Positions 41,917-51,471 of a stretch of 64,000 nt of DNA are shown here, piece by piece (position 1 is the first letter of the stretch; each line of letters starts with the position of its first letter). The DNA is taken from the NCBI GenBank assembly GCA_030374805.1, contig JARGSG010000237.1, positions 124,001 through 188,000 of the forward strand. Reading direction: 5' to 3'. The DNA comes from Gracilaria gracilis. Its lineage: Eukaryota; Rhodophyta; Florideophyceae; Gracilariales; Gracilariaceae. A program made the translations under genes and the position numbers. The notes under the pieces were generated by a model. That model ran no database searches. It worked only from the letters and a program-made list of their open reading frames with translations, and was not told the origin of the DNA.

Positions 41917-42506
41917 GCTGTCAACAGCATGAAGGGAAGCATCTACACTGTAGATTCTACAGTGCCCAAATGTAGAAGGTTGAGATTACAAAAGAACAGA
42001 TGCTTGCTTTTTCATTGTAGCAAAACGAGCACTCATCCCAACGCGCTCGCTAGCTAGCATCTTGCAAACGCCCCAACACAAATGTAGAGCTCGAGAGCTC
42101 GCTCTCAGACAATCCACAAACTGCAGGAATCCCCATGATGTCTACTACGCTGGGGAAATTCCTTACCGAGTACTGCCGCGATCGTCTTTATCAGTAACAG
42201 TATGTGTGGGCCACACTGTTAAAAACTCGTTACAAAATTAGTAATTCCTGTGAGTGTGCTTCCGAATGTGGGCCACTGTATCTAATCACAGTGTTCCCAT
42301 GTATAGACACATCTCCTTCAATCTCCCTCGCCACGAATGCCTCCAGGAATCTACAGAGATACTGGCACATCTTCCTCGACTACAACACTTGTGCATCAAC
42401 TTGCAGTCTTCATCACTGCTCTCCGGGTTGACGCATAATCGGTAGCACAGATAGAAGAAAGTGAGCGAATTTGGTACGAATTGTCCGTTTGTTGAACAGG
42501 TTCGCA
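41917..42506. other. Divergent intergenic region
   Basis: 590 bp between the unknown gene (minus) and the oxidoreductase (plus). A near-perfect palindrome cactgtagattctacagtg lies at about 41945-41963. No other feature was recognised. Confidence 0.35.
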
Positions 42507-43541
42507 ATGGAGAAGCCGTTAGTCGTGGTGCTAGGACTGGGTGAAATGGGTTACGTCCACGCGTCCAATCTATCCAAGATTCGGCGAATCAGATTGGGCG
42601 TGGCATGCCGTCGTACAGAGGTGTTGAACAGCGCCGCCAACAAACTCTGCGCCGACAAGAGCTTCAACTCGTACGACGGTGCTATTTGCGACCCCGACAC
42701 GTTTGCGGTTGTAATCGCCACACCGCCTGCCACGCACCCCGACCTGATTGAGAAGGCGGCAAAGGCCGGCAAGCACATCTTCTCAGAGAAACCGCTTGGG
42801 TTCGATACGAAATCGATCGAGGCCAGTATCGCGCACGTGCAGGAAGCTGGTGTGCGTTTCATGACTGGTTTCATGCGGAGGTGGGATAGTGCGTATGTTT
42901 CGGCGAGAAAGGCGGTGGATAAGGGCGATATTGGTGAGCCGATTGTGCTCAAATGCACCAGTGGCGATCCCGAGTACCCTGAAAAGTACCACAGGGGAGG
43001 GGCCAAACACTCTATGTTGAAAGACCTTGCAGTTCACGACATTGACCTCGCCCGATGGCTTACAAAGAGTGAAGTGAAGAGTGTTTACGCGGTGACCGAT
43101 GCTCTGAGCTACGAGAGCTTGAGAGAGTACGAAGACAGTGACGTGGCCATATGCGTGCTAGAAATGGAGAATCGAGCAAAGATCATGATTCATCTAAGCA
43201 GGGCTCTTTGGTATGGGTATAACGTGACGTCAGAACTGATGTGCAAGCATGGATCACTTCGGATCGGCGCTTTGAAAAGCGTGGACATCGAGCAAATGAA
43301 GGACGGCAAGTCATGTCAAAACATTGCTTGGGACTTTAGGGATCGATTCGAAGAGGCGTTTGAGAAAGAAATGAAGGCGTTTGCTGAGCTGGTGTGTGCT
43401 GCAAGCGACGATGACGCGGCGGAGGTGATGAAGCAGAATAGCAGTTACGCTACTTGCTGGGATGGACTTCGAGCAACGGCAGTTGCCGAGGCGCTTGTTC
43501 GTAGCTCGGAGAGCGGCGTGCCAGAAAAAGTTGTCTTGTGA
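42507..43541 (+). CDS. Gfo/Idh/MocA-family oxidoreductase, inositol 2-dehydrogenase-like
   Basis: A complete 344-residue intronless protein. The ATG at 42507 places the NAD(P)-binding motif GLGEMGYVHASNL at residues 10-22. The family signature SEKPLGFD near residue 93 carries the catalytic lysine, and LKDLAVHDIDLARWL near 172-186 carries the active-site Asp/His pair. The arrangement is that of myo-inositol dehydrogenases, which oxidise inositol at C2 in the cytosol, but related enzymes act on other sugars, so the substrate is uncertain. No targeting peptide is seen. The intact frame and strong family match make this a confident gene. Confidence 0.9.
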   Translation: MEKPLVVVLGLGEMGYVHASNLSKIRRIRLGVACRRTEVLNSAANKLCADKSFNSYDGAICDPDTFAVVIATPPATHPDLIEKAAKAGKHIFSEKPLGFDTKSIEASIAHVQEAGVRFMTGFMRRWDSAYVSARKAVDKGDIGEPIVLKCTSGDPEYPEKYHRGGAKHSMLKDLAVHDIDLARWLTKSEVKSVYAVTDALSYESLREYEDSDVAICVLEMENRAKIMIHLSRALWYGYNVTSELMCKHGSLRIGALKSVDIEQMKDGKSCQNIAWDFRDRFEEAFEKEMKAFAELVCAASDDDAAEVMKQNSSYATCWDGLRATAVAEALVRSSESGVPEKVVL

Positions 43542-44376
43542 GATGGAACTCTTAGAGATCAATTTTGGTCTTGCAGTGAAGCGCGCAGTTTCGTTTTACC
43601 GTCAATGAAACGGATATCATGATGTTCATTTCGGTACAGAATGATTCAGATTTTTGGCTTTCGTTTTAACGTTATCGATCATGGTAGCAACCTTCTGCCT
43701 TGGTATGCGATTCGATTCGATTGGAAAGCAGCCAACAGGCGCCGCACAGCTCTTTATGAGCCGCTTATTAGTCATAAGATTCCAAAAAAGAGCGCGGGAA
43801 AGCTTGTTCAGGCGCTGACGCTTGTATCTACCTTCTAAGGTATATATACAAGGGAGGTAAAGTTTACCTCACAGGTAAACGTCAGGTCTCACTACTCTCT
43901 ACCAACGCGGTACACGTACCCTCGTACTTTTGGGAGTATTCGCGCTTAGCGTTAGCGTTCCTACCCCTGAATTGCGTTGCGCTTTCGCTTCAAACCGGAA
44001 GATCAAGAAGTTGTTTGGCAATCGATGCGGTTATCGAGACGTATGCAACGCGGAAAGCGTGTTTGAGTGGCCCTATTCGCTTCGCACGTCTCCGCACGTC
44101 GTGCCAAGTCGAGCACGCAAGTCACGGAAACTATACGTGAATCGTGACGATTTGAGAGTGAAGAAAAAGCGGTTTTGTATTTTCAGGAGACGCCCAGTCT
44201 GTAGCTTCACAAGGGTGAAGTCATCCATAGATGCTCCGGAGGGCACTTGCGAGGTGCTGACCGGGGCGCTGCGGTGATCGTCACCACAACGATGATCGCT
44301 ATACCGCAGCATCTCTGTTGCAAGTTGGTACCTTTCTGCCGTTGGTAGTCGTGACTTCTCGCTTGCTTCACTTTCA
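43542..44376. other. Intergenic, no gene seen
   Basis: 835 bp between the oxidoreductase and the F-box gene. A 115-codon non-ATG frame (43930-44277) has no recognisable features. Confidence 0.35.
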
Positions 44377-45861
44377 ATGGTTGACAACACGGAGCACAAT
44401 GCTGCACGCCGGGAAATGTCGCCGTCGTGCCACCTCATGCCGGCTCGCAACATGCGACTTCCGCACCTCCCTGACGACTTGCTGCTCCGCATATCACGCG
44501 CGCTTATGTGCGACGACGGCACACAGAAAGCACACAATCTGCGCGACCTATGGAATTTTGCAATCACGTGCAGAAGAATGCATGCGATGGCGATGAAGAT
44601 GATGTCTGAGTTGCGAACCACAAGCGTGTTGGCGGAAGAAAGTGTGCTTTACAACGTGGTTACGACGACGCCCGACGACGTGGTACAGGGCACGCTGCTC
44701 GCGCTGCGCGCCGGCAGCGACGGCGCCGCTTTGAGCACATTGCGCTCATTGCGACTGTGCGCCATGGCGCGCGACCAACTGCAGCCCGCTTTGCAGCGGC
44801 TGCGCGCTTGTGTGAAGCTCACAACACTGTGCTTCGTGGATGTGGAAGGGGGCGTCAGAGTGCCTGATGAAGTAGCGCGCCGCGTGCAGATGCTTTCCAT
44901 CATGGTACCGCGTGTGCTAACCATGCAAGCGCTGCACAAAGCGCGATGTGCACCGAAGACGATTTTGCTTTGTTGCGTGGACGACCACACGGCATGGGAG
45001 TTGCCCAAGCTGTGGGATGAACTGACGCGTGAGAGCAAAAGAGTTGACGTGTCGTGGTCAGGCGACTTGGTGTGCAGGTATGATAATGACTTCTGGGGTA
45101 ATTGGTACCTAAGCGAGAGACAGCATGAAGATAACGCTTCATACGTGTATTCGGGACGCCGTATGGTGCCATTTGGGCCTCCATACGCGTCGACCATGAG
45201 CTCTATCCCCATGTATAGTTGCGGGACAGTGCAGTTGAGCACGTGGGTTTCGGAAAGGATGAATGATTTGCCGGTGGAAGAGATTTTCTTTGAAGAAGAT
45301 GATTTGTTGGTAGTAGAAGTGGACACATCACCCATAGCCAAGGCACTGCTACGGCAAGGAGCACTGATGTCTGGCGTTGTGCATAGTATGCTGCGTGACT
45401 GTATCCGGGGTGCGTTTAGGCTGCTGATCTTCACGCGACGGCCATTTGACGAAGAGAGTGAGCAAGTAATGCCAAAAGCAGGCGCAAAGCTGGCAGCCTT
45501 AGCGGCGTCTGTTGGAGGCGTGCGCGAGCTGCTAGTGAGCCCGTCGGTTTTCGTAGCCCTCAAGGACGTTGTGCTGCCGGCCACCGTGAGCAGCGTGGGC
45601 GTGGTGGGCTACTTTACGTATCCCAACTTTGTGCGCGAGCTGCCCGCGACGCTGTTGGCTCTGGCGCGCGGCAGGGCGGCGGCGAAGCAACGATCGGTTT
45701 GGATGCAGCAAATGCAGCTGCGCGAAGAGAGCGACGACTTGTGCACGGAGGCGATGCTGCGGCGCGCGCAAGCGGCTTGTCGACGCGCGGAGACGGCGGG
45801 GCTGTGTGCCGCGGGCGTGCGCGGCACGGTGGAGCAGTGGCTCCGTGACAGAGCTGGCTAG
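44377..45861 (+). CDS. F-box-like protein
   Basis: A 494-residue intronless protein. An F-box-like motif lies at residues 28-75 (LPHLPDDLLLRISRALM, LRDLWNFAITCRRMHAMAM), with the usual LPDDLL start. The rest consists of alternating hydrophobic helices and strands (GTLLALRAGSDGAALSTLRSL, LRACVKLTTLCFVDVEGGV), suggestive of weak leucine-rich repeats up to about residue 170, then no recognised domain. It would act as a substrate receptor in an SCF ubiquitin ligase. Together with the F-box/WD40 and SHPRH genes it is the third ubiquitin-ligase-type gene in 20 kb, though they are not adjacent. Confidence 0.6.
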   Translation: MVDNTEHNAARREMSPSCHLMPARNMRLPHLPDDLLLRISRALMCDDGTQKAHNLRDLWNFAITCRRMHAMAMKMMSELRTTSVLAEESVLYNVVTTTPDDVVQGTLLALRAGSDGAALSTLRSLRLCAMARDQLQPALQRLRACVKLTTLCFVDVEGGVRVPDEVARRVQMLSIMVPRVLTMQALHKARCAPKTILLCCVDDHTAWELPKLWDELTRESKRVDVSWSGDLVCRYDNDFWGNWYLSERQHEDNASYVYSGRRMVPFGPPYASTMSSIPMYSCGTVQLSTWVSERMNDLPVEEIFFEEDDLLVVEVDTSPIAKALLRQGALMSGVVHSMLRDCIRGAFRLLIFTRRPFDEESEQVMPKAGAKLAALAASVGGVRELLVSPSVFVALKDVVLPATVSSVGVVGYFTYPNFVRELPATLLALARGRAAAKQRSVWMQQMQLREESDDLCTEAMLRRAQAACRRAETAGLCAAGVRGTVEQWLRDRAG

Positions 45862-46104
45862 CCGGGAAGCATACGAATTGTAATGTTCTCACAAGCGAAT
45901 GTTCGCGACCGACGCTCTCGCACAATCGTCATCCAAGTTGGTTGCTAATGGTTTGCGAGGACCGAAGGGGAAGGCGTGACGAACGTTCGCATACTGACGC
46001 AGGGCGAGCTTGTGGGGATCTATGATAATTGTGTATCGAAACTCATGCGCCCCAAAAATGTTGAACGCACTAGCTACGCCTACTTACACTTTGGTAATAC
46101 CGCT

Positions 46105-49100
46105 TCAGCTCTCCAACGAAATAATATTTCGTCGCCCACCTTCTCGGGTGAACTCACGTCCGTCTTCTTTCTCGCCGAACCATCGAGCCACCAATGTAAT
46201 TGGATGGTGCCACCGCCATCCATGTTGACGCTGCATGAGCCTGCACATGATGACTCTCCCATCAAGTGTTCCAAACACAAATGTGCCTGAGCCTTGGTGT
46301 AAACTGTGACATGTTGCACGAAAGCTTGAAAGCGTTGCCAGAACAGACCCGTCGAATTGTATCTCATCGCGAAGCACACAAAGCCGACTGCTGGCACCAG
46401 CTGGAGGCGAAAACGTCCGACACACCCCATACGCCGCCCCCACGGCCGCCACCACCGCCAGCGACCTCACGGCCATCTTCGCCATCGTGGTGGTGGGCAC
46501 AACCGCCCACACCGCCACCGCCCCCGCCGTCGGCGCCACTGGCACCACCACCCCGAACACCGCCCCCGCCACCACCACCGCCATCACCATCACCAACGCC
46601 CACCCCGCCGGCGCCACCGCCGTCATAAATTCCGCTCCTACCGATCCCACCGATCCCACCGCCCCCACCGCCGCCGCCGCCAGTACTGCCGCCAGTACCG
46701 CCGCCACCGCAGTCATAAACTCCGCCCCTACCGGTCCCACCGCCGCCACCGCCGCATTCGCCAACGGCGCCGCCGCCACCACCGCCACCACGGCCGCCGC
46801 CGCCGCCACCACCACCACCACCACCGCCACCGGCGCCTGCGCCACTCGCACCGCCTGCGCCGGCACCGGCGCCCCCACCATCGCCCCGAGCACCGCCAGC
46901 TCCGGCAGCTCCACCCCCTTCGCCACCCAGGCCGCCACCGCCACCACTACCACCGCCACCGCCACCACCGTCACCACTGTCGCCACCGCCTCCATCGTCC
47001 ACACTGCCTCCAACGCCAACACCGCCCCTACCGCCCCCACCGCCCCCACCGCCGCCCCCATCGCCCGCGCCCACACCCACTGCCGCGCCCGCACCCGCTG
47101 CTGGACCCGCTCCTGTGACGTTCTCGACACAACCTTGCCTCTCGTCGCAATACCCTCCATCTCAAAGGCGCTACTACCTCCCCACACAACCGTTTCACTG
47201 GCCGCCGCAGACGCGCTTTCCGAGCGAGTTGTCAAGATTCCATCCGCGCTGAACTCTGCAAAAGTTACTTCACTGCTGTGTGGAAGAGTCCTCTTTACCA
47301 CCCCAGATCTCGTATGCCAAAGTTTCGCAGTTCCATCAGCTGAACACGAAACCAAGAAATCGGTATCAGTGGGGTCGAATGTAACGTACAACACGACGTC
47401 AGTGTGTCCCAGAAGAGGCTTAGGAATTGAAAAGCCATCCCTGGCATTCCATATTCTTAGAGTGGTATCAGTAGAACCGGAAGCTACTATTCTGCCGCCC
47501 TTGCCAAGTGCCACACTACGCACGCAGCCCCCGTGTTTAGCAAACGGCATAACGTGCGGCCCTTCATGCTGTTCCCACTCATCTCTAAAGTTCCACAGCA
47601 GGACAGTTCTGTCTTCCGAAGCAGACGCCAAGCACTTACCGTTTGTACTAAACCTCACATGGGACACACTTGCGTGGTGCCCAACAAGGGGCTCAAATGC
47701 CTGGCGGCCATCCTTAACGCACCATAACCGCACATTTGTGTCCCAAGATCCAGAAGCCAGATATGTGTCGCAAGTGCTGAATGCTAAGCACGAAACACTG
47801 CTAGTGTGCCCAATTAGTGGTTCACATACCAAGATGGGGTTGCCATCTTTCAGATTCCATAGTCGCACACGGTTATCACACGACCCAGACGCTAATTTGG
47901 TACTAGAGGCATTGAATGCTAAGCACAAAACACCGGAAGAACCTCCACTGAATTGGTGACTTGCTTGGCTCTTGCTGTTGAGGTTCCAGAGTTGTATCGT
48001 TCCATCCATCGACCCCGAAGCCATTGAGGTACCATTACAACTGAAAGCTATGCAGCTAATTTGATGATCGTCGATACAACTGTATTCTAGATTTCGAGGA
48101 TTTGTATCTTCATAAGGTCTTCCGGGCCCCGAGTATTCGTGAAGTACCACCTTCGGAGGATACTCTGTACTCCTGATTATTACCGAGCCATCATTTAGTC
48201 CAACAGCAAGCTTGTCACGGGAGTGAATAGCGGCACATGACACTAGGGAAGCCATTCTTGGAAGATCAACAGGGGCGAACTTAGCCAATTGGCCCTCTCT
48301 TCGATCAGCCAAATACAATGCGTTCATGGAACCGACTTTGCACAAAGCCAATTTACCATCTTCACTGACCGCCAGTAGCAGACTTTCGAGTTCTGGAAAA
48401 TCTACCAGTTGCAAAACTTTCTGCTTCCGTCTGTCGAAAAGGGTCCATGCGTTGCGTACAATTGGTACATTGAGCTCCAGATTTCTTTCTAGGCAAGCCG
48501 TCGATACTTCAGATAAGTCATTTGACAGCCACGTCCTACCAAAAGTAGGATTTCCGTTGCTGACATCAAAAGAAGATTCCACCCGATTATCCCGTAGACA
48601 AAAGTACGGTTTCAACGGTTTCAACCAGGGTTTCCGTTCAAATTCCTGTATGCTCTGAAGGAATCTGTCAACACCCTTCAAACCGTTTCGCTCAAGTCGC
48701 CCAAACATGTTAAAGCCCAGTGTACTTCTATTAGTACTTATGTTCGACCACGAAGCACAAAGTGCTCTCCATATCTGTTTGACTCCAGCTGTCTGTCTAG
48801 CTCCAAGTCCTGCTTTCACACAACAGTCGAAGCTTTCTGACAATTCAAGCCAGGACCGCCTATCATCCAAAATCCGGAATGTCCATCTTGCGTCTGTGAC
48901 CACGCACCAAAGCTCCTCACTAAGCTTAGCCTTCTCTAAATGATATCCCAAGTTGTTCAGTATGTACACATTGAATACAGAAAGATCCCACCACGGTCGA
49001 TAAGAAGTGTCGCTGTGCCACCGAATACTCTTTGCATCGCTAAGAAATGCTTGCAAAAGTTGCTGATGACACCTTGCTATCCCATCTCCATCTTCGTTAC

Positions 49101-50888
49101 AATTCTCGGCCGCCATCTGTCGAGATACTTCAATTATCAGGCTGTGAACTTCAACAAACTCTTCGTTGTTCTCATCCGACAGTACCTTCAGTAGACGCAT
49201 TCTTTGAAGTGCATTCACGAGTTGCACTGTGCTGCTTCGGTTGAACTCCCATAATGCATCCAAAACTGATAGGGGAAACAATTCCTGTTTCCGCACGACG
49301 CAAAGTTTTCTGAACTTGTCATCGACTGAGCTGGATACACTATCGGGAAGCATCAGTTCCTTCAGTCTCTCTTTTGCGTTGACCAGGCCCCGAATCACGA
49401 TGAGGCGTAAACTGTGTTTGTAGTATGATGTCTCCCCTACGACCACAATGTCAACCATTCTCTTCTGCCATCTTCCCAATACTTGGATCGCATTTTCTTC
49501 AGGCATATAGCGATCTAGATCGTCTCGCAGCAGTGCACTCGCAATGGAAAGGCTCAAAACCCATCCCCCTAATTGCTTCAACGCAGACTGAAAGTGATCC
49601 CAACATTGACCGTTTTCCTGAATATGTTCGCGAATACACTGTTTCTGGTTATCGTCCAAGCAAGATACAGTATTTGCTTCGAGATGTGTCTAGTCGAAGG
49701 CAAGTAGTCGAACGAAACTCTTTGCTGCACTCTAACGAGTTTTGCAACTTCGTTATCATTGCATGAGAAAACCAAAGCCTGTCTCACGTCCTGATTGCCC
49801 TCACTCAGGACTCCGCGAAACAAATCGATCAGATGACGTTGAGAGTGGCACACATTGTCCACCACAAACAGTACGCTCTTACCCTTGAAAATGTCTCCTA
49901 ACTTATCAAACGCAAGTCCCAAGTCCGTCTCGCCACTTAACTTGTCTGCAATTTCTGAAAACCCCGAACGAGAGGTACATCTTCTGATCTGTTTTGTAAC
50001 ATCTGTGTCCGTTTTCACTGCCTCACCAAATGAGAAGTAATGTATACCATCGGAGAAGAGATGTCGGATTCGTTCCCGGTTTTCATGGCACAGCCATTGC
50101 AATGCTACAGTTTTGCCCATGCCACTGGGTCCATGAACGCAATAAACCGGTGCTTTACAGCGTGCATCACCGTTAGAGAGGAGCAGATCTTGTAGTTCAC
50201 CCTCGCGAACCATATTCCCTTCATCATCCTTTTCTGTGCAATAAATCAACGTTTCGGTTTCCGCTTCAGAAATGGGGAAATACGCTTTGAACAATTCGCT
50301 CTCTGGTGTAGCCAGGACGGGTTCAGGCTTCAAGTCGTAGCGCCCTATATGCTCGGAAAACATGTCTGAAACGCTTTTGAGTATCTGACTGGATCGCTGA
50401 TTATAATCGTAATCCCTTTCCACATGAGGGTTGGAAACAAGTTTGGAGACCTCGCCAAGCTTCTTTAGCCAGCAGTGTTTTGGCTCGGGAGTTGGAGCTT
50501 GAATACCAGTGGTGCTCTGCGAACTGCGCGATTGTCTTAACTGCACCTGTTTTGGTGGGGTACTTGGAGCTTGAGTATTAGTTGTGCTCTGTGAACTGTG
50601 CGGTTGTCTTGACTGCACCTTTTTCAGTAGGCGTTCAGCTTCGTCAAGAGATTTATTCCACTCATCAACCAATCCCTTGTTTCCGTTCTCTTCAATGGTC
50701 GGTGTATAGATGGCAATATCATTTCTGAGCATGGAAAGATACGTCAAACAAAGTTGGACATCTTCGGGAATCTTTTGTCCTTTACGGTAGCGCTCGGCAA
50801 TACCAAATAGGGTTTTCGAGACCGTAATGGCTGTGTCCGTGGCAGCGGCGGCAGCACCGACAACAGCAACGGGAGTGATGGGGTCCAT
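46105..50888 (-). CDS. STAND NTPase with helical N-terminal domain and WD40 propeller (NLR-like)
   Basis: Two long frames form one protein of about 1578 residues: 50888-49737 and 49689-46105. They are joined either by a 47-nt phase-0 intron (49690-49736, weak GTTAGA donor, TAG acceptor) or by a frameshift near 49.7 kb. Residues 1-90 (MDPITPVAVVGAAAAATDT, LFGIAERYRKGQ, DVQLCLTYLSMLRNDI) resemble the HeLo/SesA/MLKL-type helical start of fungal and plant death-related proteins. Two near-identical 24-residue repeats follow (SRQPHSSQSTT, LRQSRSSQSTT). The NTPase has Walker A GPSGMGKT near 252 and Walker B SVLFVVDNV near 338. At least six WD40 blades lie at about 920-1205 (GSMDGTIQLWN, GSWDTNVRLW, ASEDRTVLLWN). 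A valine/alanine-rich insert of about 225 residues interrupts the C-terminal part. Immune or self/non-self sensing is inferred from architecture. Confidence 0.72.
46430..47110. repeat. CCG/CCA-rich trinucleotide low-complexity tract inside the STAND gene
   Basis: About 680 bp of plus-strand CCACCG/CCGCCA-type triplets, open in several frames. In the STAND frame it codes Val/Ala runs (AVVVVVVAAAAAVVAVV); in another minus frame it would code Gly runs. Blade-like sequence resumes after it (ATCHSLHQGSGTFVFGTLDG), so it is an expansion within the gene or inside an unrecognised intron. Confidence 0.75.
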
Positions 50889-51471
50889 GCTGCGGGAGGT
50901 TTGAAAGAGACCGCGCAACCGAAGCCAGATGATGAGAAGGAGCGTGGGCAAGGGGTCGAGCTGGCGAGACTCGGTCCCGTCGTTAGCTCGTCAACGCGTA
51001 GTTTTTCATGGAGTTGACGGCTACCGTTGTGGATATCTGCAAGGATAATCTCAGCATCGACAGCCAAGAGTGAATTTCCCATTCATTGCCTGTGGCACTT
51101 TTGGGCGACAGCCTTTTTGCGTGGGTTGCATCTCACGTAAGCCTTCCCGAACGGAGAGACGTGGACAGTTTGTCCTCTCGTCCTGAGCGCTAGGCTTAAA
51201 GAGTAGATAATGTTAGGTAAGGTTATAAGATATCTTATACATGTATCTATCTTACGTTGATTACAGTACAGTGCACGAAATTCATAAACCTCTAATCATT
51301 CTTTCGTTCAAAACTTTCGTTCCTACATCGCTGTGCGAAAGTTGCGATGACCAATCGATAGACAACAGTCCGCTTTGCTCATTGATACAGTAACAGTACT
51401 TATAATGATACCCATAGTGATATATGCGTCATGTAAACAACGCAATTTAAATATAGCAGCGAAGTTTTATA
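50889..51471. other. Upstream region of the STAND gene, no gene seen
   Basis: 583 bp. It becomes AT-rich to the right, where the pogo element is inserted at a TA dinucleotide. Confidence 0.4.

Noticed and set aside
46364-47080. Glycine-rich 238-codon minus frame
   Set aside because: Alternative frame of a triplet repeat; continues into no recognised domain, whereas the STAND frame continues into blade-like sequence.
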